Shown: positions 23,955-34,346 of the stretch, in pieces | How the letters are laid out: every line of letters starts with the position of its first letter | Numbering within the stretch: the first letter of the stretch is position 1 | Assembly: GCA_014138095.1 (NCBI GenBank) | Contig: JACGXE010000003.1 | Location: 124,001 to 188,000, forward strand | DNA length: 64,000 nucleotides | Source of the DNA: Ochrobactrum sp. RH2CCR150 | GTDB taxonomy: Bacteria > Pseudomonadota > Alphaproteobacteria > Rhizobiales > Rhizobiaceae | Direction of reading: 5' to 3' | The notes under the pieces: model-generated | What the model was told of the DNA's origin: nothing | Seen by the model: only the letters and a program-made list of their open reading frames with translations | Databases searched by the model: none | Made by a program: the position numbers and the translations under genes

Positions 23955-25160
23955 CTATCCGCGTATGGCCGCAACGGCATCATAGCCATAGAGCCAGTCC
24001 AGATCCTTCAGGAAAGTATCCGGGCGGCGCAGGGCAAACAGCATGTTGCGGCCAAGCGCCACCGGACCGGTGGCGTGATAGGCAAAGCGGTTAAGCTGGC
24101 CGCGCTTGGCAACCGCTGCTATCCGTTCCTTGCGAACTGTGTCGAAGCGGTGCAACCCCGCCGATTGATCGGCGGCATCAAGCGCTTCGGCAAGGGCGGC
24201 AGCATCTTCAATCGCCATTGCCGCACCTTGCGCGGCAAATGGCGTGACGGCATGGGACGCATCGCCCAGAAATATGGTGCGGTTCGGCCCCAGAAACTGC
24301 GGTTCCGCCATTTCGAAAAGCGGCCAATAAGTCCAGTCTTCGGCAGTCGCCAGCACATCACGAACGGGCTTGGCCCAGCTTCTATAAGTGGCTTGCAGTT
24401 TTGTTCGATCGCCGGTTTTCGACCAGCTTTCGCCAGGATTTTCGCCCGCTGTGATGGCAACGAAGTTGAAGAATGTTCCGGCTTTGACGGGATAGGCGAT
24501 GAAGTGAATGTCGGGGCCGAGCCAAGCGGATACGGCCTTGCGTTCGGGGAGAGCGTTCAGGAAAGAGGCGGGCAGGGCATTGGTTGCCAATGTTGCGCGC
24601 CATGCAATATGACCGCTGAATTGCGCCTTGTCGTAACCTCCAAGGGCGCGCAGCGCTGACCAGACACCGTCACAGGCAATCAGGTAATCGGCCTCAACGG
24701 TGTTCGTCCCGCTTTCGCTTTTCACGGTCGCCACAATGCCGTCGGCGCGGGCGGTATGGTCGAGGATTTCACTGCCGAGGCTGATCTGGATCGCCGGGTT
24801 TTCCTCGCAGGCTTGCAAAAGCGCCGATTGCAGATCGGCGCGGTGGCAAACCACATAGGAATGGCGCCAGCGGAGACGAGCCTTGTCGCCCAGTTCCATG
24901 GCGAGCAGGGGACGCGCCTTGCGACCATCCATGAGATAGAGCTTTTCAGGCGTCACAGTGTGAGGAACAAGTCTATCGGCGACACCGAGGCGTTCGAGGT
25001 GACGCATTGCGTTGGGGGCCAGTTGCAGGCCCGCGCCGACTTCAGAAAGAGCGGATGCTTTCTCGATGAGCTGGATGGACCAGCCCCGCGCTGCAAGTTC
25101 CAGCGCCGCGCTCAATCCCGCGACACCGGCTCCTACTATCAATATGTGGCCTTTGCCCAT
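23955..25160 (-). CDS. FAD-dependent monooxygenase (salicylate-hydroxylase-like)
   Basis: 401 residues, starting best at ATG 25160. The Rossmann FAD motif (ILIVGAGVAGLSAALELA) is at the N-terminus, the DG-type motif in DYLIACDGVWSALR in the middle, and the second FAD motif (FLGDASHAVTPFAAQGAAMAIEDA) near residue 285. It belongs to the class A flavoprotein hydroxylases acting on aromatic acids. The substrate cannot be assigned from context. Confidence 0.8.
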   Translation of the reverse strand: MGKGHILIVGAGVAGLSAALELAARGWSIQLIEKASALSEVGAGLQLAPNAMRHLERLGVADRLVPHTVTPEKLYLMDGRKARPLLAMELGDKARLRWRHSYVVCHRADLQSALLQACEENPAIQISLGSEILDHTARADGIVATVKSESGTNTVEADYLIACDGVWSALRALGGYDKAQFSGHIAWRATLATNALPASFLNALPERKAVSAWLGPDIHFIAYPVKAGTFFNFVAITAGENPGESWSKTGDRTKLQATYRSWAKPVRDVLATAEDWTYWPLFEMAEPQFLGPNRTIFLGDASHAVTPFAAQGAAMAIEDAAALAEALDAADQSAGLHRFDTVRKERIAAVAKRGQLNRFAYHATGPVALGRNMLFALRRPDTFLKDLDWLYGYDAVAAIRG

Positions 25161-25211
25161 ATCGGTCTTCTTGCCCAATGCTGTGATGAGATGGGCTGAG
25201 ATATACGCTGT

Positions 25212-25466
25212 TCAGGCCGCTTTATCGGCTGGAGCGTCGTAGGTGCAGCCTGCCGGGAGAGTTTCGTCGGCATGCAGCTTGGCATTGTAGCGATAAAGGG
25301 TCGAGCAATACGGGCAGACCACTTCGCTTTCGTCGCCCATGTCGAGGAAGACATGCGGGTGATCGAAAGGCGGGTTTGCGCCGACGCACATGAATTCCTT
25401 CACACCGATTTCAATGGCGCTATGACCGGCGTCGTTCTGGAAATGAGGAATGATGTGATCGGACAT
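25212..25466 (-). CDS. Small zinc-finger protein (NDUFS6-like)
   Basis: Eighty-four residues with FMCVGANPPFDHPHVFLDMG and VVCPYCSTLYRYN. This gives a C-H-C-C zinc site of the zf-CHCC type, as in the complex I accessory subunit NDUFS6. In alphaproteobacteria these proteins are thought to help respiratory complex I. It sits 51 bp upstream of the monooxygenase gene on the same strand. Confidence 0.8.
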   Translation of the reverse strand: MSDHIIPHFQNDAGHSAIEIGVKEFMCVGANPPFDHPHVFLDMGDESEVVCPYCSTLYRYNAKLHADETLPAGCTYDAPADKAA

Positions 25467-25674
25467 AATACGCTCCGGCTGTCGTTCGCGGTATATAGCA
25501 CGCTTCAGACCAGCGCGCTCAAAACTCTGCTTGCGTTTACCGCGAAACTCTTGTTTCCGGAAGCGTTTTCATCAATTCTAGGGATATTTAAGTGATTTGC
25601 TATCAAACTGTCATGCGACAGCCATAGGCTTTACGATGAGCCGGTTTGTACCGGCAGATTCCGGATTAGGAAAA

Positions 25675-27969
25675 ATGAACGAAAACAGTGCGTTGGCGAG
25701 CGAAACCCAGAGCGGGGCCCATGAGATGACAGCTGAACCAACCAGCACCTCCGAAATCGGTTCGGAGATGCAAAACGCACCTGATGCTCACAAAGCTTTG
25801 AATGAAGCTAAGATCGCAGAGCTGATGAGCAGCGCGGATCGCTTCGTCAATCGTGAGTTTTCCTGGCTTCAATTCAACCGCCGCGTTCTGGACGAGGCCG
25901 CAAATATGCGCCAACCCTTGCTGGAGCGCCTGCGTTTCCTGTCCATCTCGGCCACCAATCTCGATGAATTTTTCATGGTGCGCATCGCGGGTCTCGCCGC
26001 ACAGGTTCGCGCCGGTGTGGTGCTGCGCAGTGCCGACGGTCGCACGCCGCAGGAGCAGCTCGATTTCGTTCTGGATGAAGTGAGCCGCTTGCAGGCCGAG
26101 CAGCAGGGGCGTTTCCGCATATTGCGTGACGAGCTGGTGCAGGAAAATATCGAAATTGTGCGCCCATCGGGTTTGGCAGAACCGGAGAAGGACTGGCTGG
26201 AAAGTCATTTTCTCGAAACGATTTTCCCGGTTCTCACTCCGCTTTCCATCGATCCGGCGCATCCGTTTCCGTTCATTCCGAATCTGGGCTTCTCGATTGC
26301 CTTGCAGCTGGCGCGCCGCGCTGACAATCACCCGATGACTGCGCTGTTGCGCATTCCGGTGGCCCTGAAGCGGTTCATCCAGCTGCCGACGGATCAGCAG
26401 AATGTCTATCGCTTCATCACCATCGAAGATGCGGTGAGCCTGTTTATCGGGCGGCTGTTCCCCGGTTACGAAGTGCGCGGGGCAGGCACATTCCGCATCA
26501 TTCGCGACAGCGATATTGAAGTGGAAGAAGAAGCCGAAGACCTCGTGCGTCTCTTCGAAACGGCGCTGAAGCGCCGCCGCCGCGGTCAGGTTATCCGCAT
26601 TGAATTCGATGGCGAAATGCCGGAAGCCTTGCGCGTCTTCGTGGCGACGGAACTTGGCGTATCCGAGAATCGCGTCAGCGTGCATGAAGGGCTTCTGGCC
26701 CTCAACATGATCTCGGAAATCGTCTCGATCCCACGCGATGACCTGAAATTCGTATCCTACAATCCGCGTTTCCCGGAACGTATCCGCGAACATGGCGGCG
26801 ATTGCTTCGCCGCGATTCGCGAAAAGGACATTGTGGTTCATCACCCTTATGAGTCGTTCGATGTTGTGGTGCAGTTTCTGCGTCAGGCGGCGGCGGACCC
26901 GGATGTGCTGGCCATCAAACAGACGCTCTATCGCACCTCCAACGACAGCCCGATCGTGCGTGCGCTGGTCGATGCGGCGGAATCCGGCAAATCGGTGACC
27001 GCGCTGGTCGAGCTGAAGGCGCGTTTCGATGAAGAAGCCAATATTCGCTGGGCGCGCGATCTCGAGCGCGCTGGCGTGCAGGTGGTTTTCGGCTTTATCG
27101 AGTTGAAAACCCACGCAAAAATGTCGCTTGTTGTACGGCGCGAAGACCAGAAACTGCGCTCTTACGTGCATCTGGGTACGGGCAACTATCACCCGATCAC
27201 CGCGCGTATTTACACGGATCTTTCCTTCTTCACTTCGGACGCTGATATCGCCCGCGATGTAGCGCATATCTTCAATTTCATCACCGGCTATGCGCAACCG
27301 GCAGAAGAAATGAAAATCGCCATTTCGCCCTTCACCTTGCGGGCGCGCATCATCAAGCACATCGAGAACGAGGTGACCCACGCCAAGGCCGGGCGACCGG
27401 CGGCAATCTGGATGAAGATGAATTCGCTGGTCGATCCACAGATTATTGATGCGCTCTATAAGGCAAGCCAGGCGGGCGTTCACATCGATCTGGTTGTGCG
27501 CGGCATTTGCTGCCTGCGTCCGGGTGTGCCGGGGCTCTCCGATAATATTCGCGCCAAGTCGATTGTTGGACGTTTTCTTGAGCACAGCCGGATTTTCTGC
27601 TTTGGAAACGGGCATGATCTGCCTTCCGACAAGGCGATTGTCTATATCGGTTCTGCCGACATGATGCCGCGCAATCTCGACCGTCGTGTGGAGACGCTGG
27701 TGCCCATCACAAATGCCACAGTGCACCAGCAAATCCTGTCTCAAATCATGTTTGCCAACATAATTGATAACCAACAGAGCTATCAGCTACTTGCGGACGG
27801 CACCTCTCGCCGGATAGAAAAAGAAGAAGGAGAGGAAGCTTTCAACGCGCAGGAATATTTCATGACCAATCCCAGCCTGTCGGGTCGCGGAAAGTCGCTG
27901 AAGTCTTCGGCCCCCCGTCTCATCGCACATCGTAAGCGTGCGCAGGCGGAAAGAAAAACGACTGTATGA
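25675..27969 (+). CDS. ppk: Polyphosphate kinase 1
   Basis: 764 residues from ATG 25675 (TTAGGAAAA upstream). The N-terminus has a nonconserved 45-residue extension, then [19 protein letters not shown] and [15 protein letters not shown]. The catalytic domains carry the phosphorylated-His region [17 protein letters not shown] and a second PLD-like His site near [12 protein letters not shown]. It polymerises ATP gamma-phosphate into polyphosphate. The stop overlaps the ppx start by 4 bp. Confidence 0.93.
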   Translation: MNENSALASETQSGAHEMTAEPTSTSEIGSEMQNAPDAHKALNEAKIAELMSSADRFVNREFSWLQFNRRVLDEAANMRQPLLERLRFLSISATNLDEFFMVRIAGLAAQVRAGVVLRSADGRTPQEQLDFVLDEVSRLQAEQQGRFRILRDELVQENIEIVRPSGLAEPEKDWLESHFLETIFPVLTPLSIDPAHPFPFIPNLGFSIALQLARRADNHPMTALLRIPVALKRFIQLPTDQQNVYRFITIEDAVSLFIGRLFPGYEVRGAGTFRIIRDSDIEVEEEAEDLVRLFETALKRRRRGQVIRIEFDGEMPEALRVFVATELGVSENRVSVHEGLLALNMISEIVSIPRDDLKFVSYNPRFPERIREHGGDCFAAIREKDIVVHHPYESFDVVVQFLRQAAADPDVLAIKQTLYRTSNDSPIVRALVDAAESGKSVTALVELKARFDEEANIRWARDLERAGVQVVFGFIELKTHAKMSLVVRREDQKLRSYVHLGTGNYHPITARIYTDLSFFTSDADIARDVAHIFNFITGYAQPAEEMKIAISPFTLRARIIKHIENEVTHAKAGRPAAIWMKMNSLVDPQIIDALYKASQAGVHIDLVVRGICCLRPGVPGLSDNIRAKSIVGRFLEHSRIFCFGNGHDLPSDKAIVYIGSADMMPRNLDRRVETLVPITNATVHQQILSQIMFANIIDNQQSYQLLADGTSRRIEKEEGEEAFNAQEYFMTNPSLSGRGKSLKSSAPRLIAHRKRAQAERKTTV

Positions 27970-29486
27970 GTCCAGCTATAGCACAAGGCCGTCTGAAGGG
28001 TCTCAAGCCCATCGGGGTCATTGACATCGGCTCGAATTCGATCCGTCTCGTCATTTACGAAGGTATCGTCCGTTCACCGACGGTGCTGTTCAACGAAAAA
28101 CTCCTTTGCGGTCTCGGCAAGGGACTGGCCAAGACTGGCCGGCTCAACGACAAGTCTGTCGATATCGCCTTGCGCGCGTTGCGGCGCTTTCGTGCGCTGG
28201 CCGAGCAGGCAGGCGCGGTGTCGGTTCATGCGCTGGCGACTGCTGCTGCGCGCGAAGCGAAGAACGGCCCTGATTTCATCGCGCAGGCCGAGGCCATTCT
28301 CGGGCGGCACATTGAAGTGCTGTCCGGCAAGGAAGAAGCCTATTATTCGGCGCTCGGTATCATTTCCGGTTTTCACAAGCCTTGCGGCGTTGCGGGCGAT
28401 CTCGGCGGCGGCAGTCTTGAACTGGTGGCGATCAACGATCACGATATCGGCGAGGGCATCACCCTGCCGCTTGGCGGCTTGCGTCTTCAGGACATGTCCG
28501 ACGAAAAGCTGACCGAAGCTGCGAAGATCACGCGCAGTGAACTTGCAAAGGCCTCGCTGCTTGAAATGCATCAGGGGCAGGTCTTCTACGCGGTTGGCGG
28601 CACATGGCGTAACCTTGCCAAGTTGCATATGACGGCCAAGCATTATCCGCTGCTCGTCATGCATGGTTATGAGATGGACCCGGTCGAGGCGCAGAGCTTT
28701 CTCAAGCGCGTCGCAAAGGGCAATATCGACACGATGCGCGGCATCGAGGCGGTATCGAAAAACCGTCGCCAGCTTCTGTCTTATGGCGCGACTGTGATGC
28801 TGGAAACCATCCGCCGCATGAAGCCTTCGAAGATCGTCTTCTCGGCTTTGGGCGTGCGTGAAGGTTATCTCTATTCGCTGTTGCCCAAGAACGAGCAGAA
28901 ACTCGATCCCCTGCTGGCTTCTGCGGAAGAACTGGCGATCCTGCGGTCACGCTCACCGCGTCATGCGCGCGAACTGGCGGTCTGGACGACGCTTTCTCTG
29001 CCGCTGCTCGGTTATGATGAGACTGAGGACGAAGGGCGTTATCGCGAAGCCGCATGTCTCGTGGCGGATATCAGCTGGCGCGCACATCCGGATTATCGCG
29101 GTTCGCAGGCGTTGAATATCATCGCGCACGGCTCGTTCGGTGGCATCGATCATCCGGGCCGTTCTTATATGGCGCTTGCCAATTACTATCGCCATGAGGG
29201 GCTGATCGAAGACGAAATCGCGCCGGAAATCGTGCAGCTGGCCACGCCGCGTCTGCGTGAAAGGGCGAAGCTGCTCGGCGCGCTGCTGCGCGTTGTCTAT
29301 CTTCTGTCGGCATCGATGCCGGGGGTCATTCCGCGCCTCTACTGGCGTGAGGAAGAAAACGGTATCGCGCTGGTCGTACCGAGCGATCTGGCCGATCTTG
29401 TATCGGATCGCCCCGAAGGCCGTTTGCAGCAGCTGGCCAAATTGACGGGAAAGAACCTGTATTTCGCGATAGGCGAAAAAGAGTAG
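27966..29486 (+). CDS. ppx: Exopolyphosphatase (Ppx/GppA family)
   Basis: 506 residues from ATG 27966, overlapping the ppk stop. It has the ASKHA ATPase fold with [18 protein letters not shown] at the N-terminus and [15 protein letters not shown] near residue 145, then a C-terminal HD-like helical part (about 310-500). It removes terminal phosphate from polyphosphate, opposing Ppk. The coupled operon sets the polyphosphate level. Confidence 0.9.
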   Translation: MSPAIAQGRLKGLKPIGVIDIGSNSIRLVIYEGIVRSPTVLFNEKLLCGLGKGLAKTGRLNDKSVDIALRALRRFRALAEQAGAVSVHALATAAAREAKNGPDFIAQAEAILGRHIEVLSGKEEAYYSALGIISGFHKPCGVAGDLGGGSLELVAINDHDIGEGITLPLGGLRLQDMSDEKLTEAAKITRSELAKASLLEMHQGQVFYAVGGTWRNLAKLHMTAKHYPLLVMHGYEMDPVEAQSFLKRVAKGNIDTMRGIEAVSKNRRQLLSYGATVMLETIRRMKPSKIVFSALGVREGYLYSLLPKNEQKLDPLLASAEELAILRSRSPRHARELAVWTTLSLPLLGYDETEDEGRYREAACLVADISWRAHPDYRGSQALNIIAHGSFGGIDHPGRSYMALANYYRHEGLIEDEIAPEIVQLATPRLRERAKLLGALLRVVYLLSASMPGVIPRLYWREEENGIALVVPSDLADLVSDRPEGRLQQLAKLTGKNLYFAIGEKE

Positions 29487-29497
29487 GGCATTGAGTG

Positions 29498-29558
29498 AGT
29501 AGGGGAATAAGGGAATAGGGAGTATGTTTATACAGCCCTTTTCACCTATTCCCCTACT
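29498..29558. repeat. Inverted repeat between ppx and rnd
   Basis: AGTAGGGGAATA (29498-29509) pairs with TATTCCCCTACT (29547-29558), and shorter repeats of GGGAATA/TTACTCCCC lie between and beside them. It separates two convergent genes and may act as a bidirectional terminator, although it has no GC-rich core or T-tract. It could be a small interspersed repeat. Confidence 0.5.
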
Positions 29559-29561
29559 GCC

Positions 29562-30719
29562 TTACTCCCCTAATTCCACGGCCCGGATGCGGCGGTTTTC
29601 GAACTTGATGCCGATCTTGCCGTCGATCAGGTCCAGTGCCTTTTGACCGAACACCTCGCGACGCCAGCCTTGCAAGGCCTGTACTTTCGCTTCATCGCCT
29701 TCGGCTGCAATCTTGTCGATATCGTCCGAACTGGCGACGATCTTGGCGGCAACGCCATGCTCTTCGGTCACCAGTTTGAGCAGAACCTTCAGAAGATCGG
29801 CTGCGGCAGCGCTACCTTCCGGCGAATGCGACGGCTTGGGCAGCTTCGGCAGGTCTTCCTTCGGAATAGCAAGCGCTGACTGGATTGCGGCAACCAGACC
29901 TGCGGCCTGCGCCGAGCGTTCCCAGCCCTTGGGGATCGAGCGCAGGCGACCGAGCGCTTCGGCATCGCGTGGCTGCTGCTGGGCGATTTCGGCAATCGTG
30001 TCGTCCTTGATGATACGACCACGCGGCACATTGCGTTCACGTGCTTCCCGCTCGCGCCATGCAGCAACAGACTGCATGATGGCAAGCTCGATCGGCTTGC
30101 GCACGCGGGCTTTTACACGCCGCCATGCATCGTCCGGATGCAAATCATAGGTTTCGCGGGCGGTCAGCACCGCCATTTCCTCATTCACCCACTCGCTGCG
30201 ACCTTCCTTCTCAAGCTCTTCCTTGAGATAGAGATAGATGTCGCGCAGATAGGTGACGTCAGCCAGCGCGTAGTCGAGCTGCTTGTCCGAAAGCGGGCGT
30301 CTGCGCCAGTCGGTAAAGCGGGATGATTTGTCGAGATGCTTGCCGGTGACTTTCTGGACGAGCTGGTCGTAAGAAATCGCATCGCCGAAGCCGCAGACCA
30401 TCGCCGCGACCTGACTGTCAAAGACCGGCGAGGGGATGAGGTCGCCGAGATGGAACACGATTTCGATATCCTGCCGCGCAGCATGGAAAACCTTGACGAT
30501 TTTCTCGTCGGCCATCAGGCGGAAGAATGGTGCAAGGTCAAGTCCCGGCGCAAGAGCATCCACCAGCGCGGTGTGATCCGGCGAAGCCATCTGGATAAGG
30601 CACAATTCCGGCCAAAAAGTCGTTTCGCGGATGAACTCCGTGTCGACAGTGACGAAATCTGACTTGGACAGGGCGGATACGGCCTCTTCAAGGGCCTCTG
30701 TGGTCGTGATGAGTTGCAT
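29562..30719 (-). CDS. rnd: Ribonuclease D
   Basis: 385 residues. The DEDD exonuclease motifs are VTVDTEFIRE (Asp-x-Glu), FHAARQDIE and DYALADVTYLRDIY with the final Asp, followed by an HRDC domain (about 205-290). It trims 3' ends of tRNA and other stable RNAs. It is divergent from aspS. Confidence 0.9.
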   Translation of the reverse strand: MQLITTTEALEEAVSALSKSDFVTVDTEFIRETTFWPELCLIQMASPDHTALVDALAPGLDLAPFFRLMADEKIVKVFHAARQDIEIVFHLGDLIPSPVFDSQVAAMVCGFGDAISYDQLVQKVTGKHLDKSSRFTDWRRRPLSDKQLDYALADVTYLRDIYLYLKEELEKEGRSEWVNEEMAVLTARETYDLHPDDAWRRVKARVRKPIELAIMQSVAAWREREARERNVPRGRIIKDDTIAEIAQQQPRDAEALGRLRSIPKGWERSAQAAGLVAAIQSALAIPKEDLPKLPKPSHSPEGSAAAADLLKVLLKLVTEEHGVAAKIVASSDDIDKIAAEGDEAKVQALQGWRREVFGQKALDLIDGKIGIKFENRRIRAVELGE

Positions 30720-30944
30720 AGGTTTCTTTTAGACAAAGCGATGCTGGTTGTCCCGAAAGAATGCGCAAAACCCGCAGCATAACAAGTGCAAATCGTGTTT
30801 TTTGTCGATACGTTACGTCATGCGGTCCGAACCGCGACACTTGTAGAGAGTGCAGACTTGACAAAACCCGGTCAAAATGCGCTTTTCCGCCAGAATTTGC
30901 AGCGCTTTGCCTGCACTGACTTATCTTACCAAAAGGCAGAAATC

Positions 30945-32735
30945 ATGCACCGTTACCGCAGCCATACCTGCGCAGCCCTCCGCAAGACGGACGTCGGTTC
31001 GAACGTTCGTCTGTCCGGCTGGGTTCACCGCGTCCGTGACCATGGCGGCATTCTCTTCATCGATCTTCGCGATCATTACGGCATTACCCAGATTGTGGCC
31101 GATCCCGATTCGCCTGCTTTCAAGGTTGCCGAAACGGTTCGCGGCGAGTGGGTTATCCGCGTCGATGGTGAAGTGAAGGCCCGCGCAGGTGATGCGGTCA
31201 ATACGAACCTGCCGACCGGCGAAGTGGAAATTTTCGCAACCGAGATCGAAGTTCTGGCCGCAGCCAAGGAACTGCCGCTGCCTGTCTTCGGCGAGCCGGA
31301 TTATCCGGAAGATATCCGCCTGAAGTATCGCTTCCTCGATCTGCGCCGCGAAACGCTGCACAAGAACATTATGAGCCGCACCAAGATCATTGCCGCGATG
31401 CGTCGCCGCATGACCGAAATCGGCTTCAACGAGTTCACCACGCCGATCCTGACGGCCTCGTCGCCGGAAGGCGCACGCGACTTCCTGGTGCCGAGCCGTA
31501 TCCATGAAGGCAAGTTCTATGCATTGCCGCAGGCGCCGCAGCAGTACAAGCAGCTTCTGATGGTTGCCGGTTTCGACCGTTATTTCCAGATCGCGCCTTG
31601 CTTCCGCGATGAAGACCCGCGCGCTGATCGCCTGCCGGGCGAATTCTACCAGCTCGACCTTGAAATGAGCTTCGTAACCCAGGAAGAAATCTGGGAAACG
31701 ATGGAACCGGTCATGTGCGGTATTTTTGAAGAGTTTGCCGAAGGCAAGCCGGTCACGCAGACTTTCCGGCGTATCGCCTATGACGATTCGATCCGCACCT
31801 ATGGTTCGGACAAGCCGGATCTGCGCAACCCGATTGAAATGCAGGCTGTGACCGATCATTTCGCCGGTTCGGGCTTCAAGGTCTTCGCGAACATGATCGC
31901 CAATGATCCCAAGGTCGAAGTCTGGGCTATCCCGGCCAAGACCGGCGGTAGCCGCGCATTCTGCGACCGCATGAATTCCTGGGCGCAGAGCGAAGGCCAG
32001 CCGGGTCTCGGCTATATCTTCTGGCGCAAGGAAGGCGACAAGCTTGAGGGTGCAGGCCCGATTGCGAAGAACATCGGCGAAGAACGCACTGAAGCAATTC
32101 GCGTGCAGATGGGCCTCGACGATGGCGACGCCTGCTTCTTCGTGGCTGGTCAGCCGTCGAAGTTCTATAAGTTTGCCGGCGATGCACGCACCCGCGCAGG
32201 CGAAGAACTGAACCTCGTGGACCGCGATCGTTTCGAACTGGCCTGGATCATCGACTTCCCGTTCTACGAATGGGACGAAGACAACAAGAAGCTCGACTTC
32301 GCGCACAACCCGTTCTCCATGCCGCAGGGCGGTATGGATGCGCTGGAAAATCAGGATCCGCTTGCGATCAAGGCCTATCAGTACGATCTCGTCTGCAACG
32401 GCTTTGAAATTGCTTCGGGCTCGATCCGTAACCAGCTGCCGGATGTCATGGTCAAGGCCTTTGAAAAGGTCGGCCTCAGCCAGCAGGATGTGGAAGAGCG
32501 CTTCGGTGGTCTCTACCGTGCGTTCCAGTACGGCGCGCCTCCGCATGGCGGCATGGCTGCCGGTATCGACCGCGTCATCATGCTGCTGGTCGGTGCAAAG
32601 AACCTGCGTGAAATCTCGCTGTTCCCGATGAACCAGCAGGCGCTTGATCTTCTGATGAACGCGCCTTCGGACGTGTCGCCAGCCCAGCTGCGGGATCTGC
32701 ATATCCGCTTGGCTCCCCCGGCTCAGAAGGCCTAA
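30945..32735 (+). CDS. aspS: Aspartyl-tRNA synthetase
   Basis: 596 residues from ATG 30945 (AAAAGGCAG upstream). N-terminal OB-fold anticodon domain ([23 protein letters not shown]), class II motif 2 ([16 protein letters not shown]), a bacterial GAD insertion (about 290-420), and motif 3 ([22 protein letters not shown]). It charges tRNA-Asp. In bacteria using the GatCAB route it may also mischarge tRNA-Asn. Two terminators follow. Confidence 0.93.
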   Translation: MHRYRSHTCAALRKTDVGSNVRLSGWVHRVRDHGGILFIDLRDHYGITQIVADPDSPAFKVAETVRGEWVIRVDGEVKARAGDAVNTNLPTGEVEIFATEIEVLAAAKELPLPVFGEPDYPEDIRLKYRFLDLRRETLHKNIMSRTKIIAAMRRRMTEIGFNEFTTPILTASSPEGARDFLVPSRIHEGKFYALPQAPQQYKQLLMVAGFDRYFQIAPCFRDEDPRADRLPGEFYQLDLEMSFVTQEEIWETMEPVMCGIFEEFAEGKPVTQTFRRIAYDDSIRTYGSDKPDLRNPIEMQAVTDHFAGSGFKVFANMIANDPKVEVWAIPAKTGGSRAFCDRMNSWAQSEGQPGLGYIFWRKEGDKLEGAGPIAKNIGEERTEAIRVQMGLDDGDACFFVAGQPSKFYKFAGDARTRAGEELNLVDRDRFELAWIIDFPFYEWDEDNKKLDFAHNPFSMPQGGMDALENQDPLAIKAYQYDLVCNGFEIASGSIRNQLPDVMVKAFEKVGLSQQDVEERFGGLYRAFQYGAPPHGGMAAGIDRVIMLLVGAKNLREISLFPMNQQALDLLMNAPSDVSPAQLRDLHIRLAPPAQKA

Positions 32736-32752
32736 GCTCTTTTTCAGAGAAC

Positions 32753-32782
32753 AAAAAACCCGGCCTTGAGCCGGGTTTTTTA
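32753..32782 (+). terminator. Terminator of aspS
   Basis: A CCCGGC/GCCGGG stem centred at 32766 is flanked by an A-run on the left and TTTTTT on the right. Confidence 0.88.
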
Positions 32783-32800
32783 TATGCGAACACCAAGAAA

Positions 32801-32828
32801 AAAGCCCGGTGATTGCACCGGGCTTTTT
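32801..32828 (-). terminator. Terminator of the convergent exported-protein gene
   Basis: AAAGCCCGGTG (32801-32811) pairs with CACCGGGCTTT (32816-32826). It is followed on the minus strand by TTTCTTGG and lies 8 bases past the stop of the gene at 32834. Confidence 0.8.
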
Positions 32829-32833
32829 CGATT

Positions 32834-34030
32834 TTAGTTGTTGGCGTCGACGCCAACCTTCAGGAGCTGGATGATCTTCGTTGGATCGAGCGAAGCGGTT
32901 GCAACGATCGATGCGAAGGTGACCGGCTGGTCAGGCGAGGCGCTCAGCGTCAAAGACTTCGGATCGGTGAAGTACTTGTCCGATGCCGCTTTCAGCTGCT
33001 GTGCGAAATCCGGGTTCTTCAGCTGTGTGGCCATCAGCGGCACCATCATCTTCAGCTGTTCGCCAAGCGCCTTGGCGTCCGAACCCTGCTGCTTGGCATA
33101 ATAGGTCAGCAGCTTTTCCGTCAGCGATGCATCATCGAAGCGGATCGTCAGGTTCTTGAGGTTCAGCTGTTCTGCAAGGCCCAGAATGGCAAGACCGGCG
33201 GCGTCCTTGTCGGCGTCCGACTTGGTCATTGCTTCCTGCGTCTTCTGCACGGCTTCGACAAAGGCCAGGTCATAACCGCCAAGGCTGCCGGTGATGTTGA
33301 TCTTGCCGAGATCCTGCGCATCAACTTCCATCTGGTCGAGCGTGGCATCGCCCGACTTCGGCGACCACTGGCCCTTCATGTTGACGGCGGCCTGAAGGCT
33401 CTTCATGCCAAGCGGCTCAAGCGGGTTCTGGCCTTCCTTGCCGAAGGTGGCGTCAATGCTGGCGACCGAGGCGGTGTAGCCGATCTTCTCGGCCTTGTTC
33501 GACGTGTCGAGCGAGACGTCGACGCCCTTTACCGTGGCGCCATCCGTGCCCGGCTTGCCAAATGCCAGTTCGTCGATCTTCATCTTGTCGTAGAGGATCA
33601 TGCTGTCGAGCGGACCCTTGGCAGATTCCGATGGAATATGCAGGTTCAGCATCGACATGCCCTTGATGGTGGCCTGGTCGTTCTTGCCATCGGTGCTGTC
33701 GAGTGTGAGGTCAGGAACTGCAACCTGTCCGATGGTGAAACCGCCATCCGGTGCGTCCTGAACGTCTTCCAGCGTTACATCGCCGATTTCCACGTCTTTG
33801 GGAGACAGCGTGGCGAGCTTGACCTTGGTGCCTTCGAGCACGATGTTCGAACCGTCAGCCTTCACATTGGCGAAGCTCAGTTCACCGCCCTGTTTCGCAT
33901 AAAGGGCCTTGAGGCGCTCGGCGACGGCATTGGCATCCGCAGCCATGGCGGCGCTGCCGAAAATCAGCGAAAGCGCTGTGCTTGCAGCAAAAATGCGCGC
34001 CGCTGGCTTGATATTGACGAAAACCTGCAT
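32834..34030 (-). CDS. Exported protein of unknown function
   Basis: 398 residues. A signal peptide (AARIFAASTALSLIFGSAAMAA) is followed by repeated beta-rich stretches (GGELSFANVKADGSNIVLEGTKV, VEIGDVTLEDVQ, VKGVDVSLDTSN). This layout resembles periplasmic AsmA- or YdgA-like barrels of repeated strands, and the C-terminal half is helical. I do not recognise a named family. It probably resides in the periplasm or at the envelope. Confidence 0.6.
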   Translation of the reverse strand: MQVFVNIKPAARIFAASTALSLIFGSAAMAADANAVAERLKALYAKQGGELSFANVKADGSNIVLEGTKVKLATLSPKDVEIGDVTLEDVQDAPDGGFTIGQVAVPDLTLDSTDGKNDQATIKGMSMLNLHIPSESAKGPLDSMILYDKMKIDELAFGKPGTDGATVKGVDVSLDTSNKAEKIGYTASVASIDATFGKEGQNPLEPLGMKSLQAAVNMKGQWSPKSGDATLDQMEVDAQDLGKINITGSLGGYDLAFVEAVQKTQEAMTKSDADKDAAGLAILGLAEQLNLKNLTIRFDDASLTEKLLTYYAKQQGSDAKALGEQLKMMVPLMATQLKNPDFAQQLKAASDKYFTDPKSLTLSASPDQPVTFASIVATASLDPTKIIQLLKVGVDANN

Positions 34031-34346
34031 TCGAAGCTCCTGCCTAATCTCTTGATTTTAGTGCGGCATTCATAGGCTTAAATCTTCTGATTTAACAACC
34101 CGATTTGCTTAACCTGTGCTTGCAACATAGGAAAACCTGTTTCCGATTGCTCTATAGTGCGTAAATGGCGGCAGATTTGCGACTGAAGCCTGCCTCCACG
34201 CTCCAATTTTGATTTGTGCAACTATGCAGTGGATTTCAAGCGCTGCCACGCTCTTTGCGTGCCATATTTAGCGCAGCGCACTGTAATGTACTGGTTTAGT
34301 TCTCCTGAACGCTTGCTGACGATTCGCGCACTTGGTACTGGGAAGT
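34031..34346. other. Divergent intergenic region upstream of parC
   Basis: 316 bp between the exported-protein gene and parC. No ORF or RNA is supported. It is AT-rich near 34050-34110, as expected for divergent promoters. No clear operator is seen. Confidence 0.35.

Noticed and set aside
25666..27774. 702-codon open frame antisense to ppk
   Set aside because: It mirrors the codon bias of ppk, has no family-like sequence (many His/Arg/Gln) and no ribosome-binding site. It is a shadow of a GC-rich gene.
30921..32702. 593-codon open frame antisense to aspS
   Set aside because: Same reasons: full overlap with aspS and unnatural composition.
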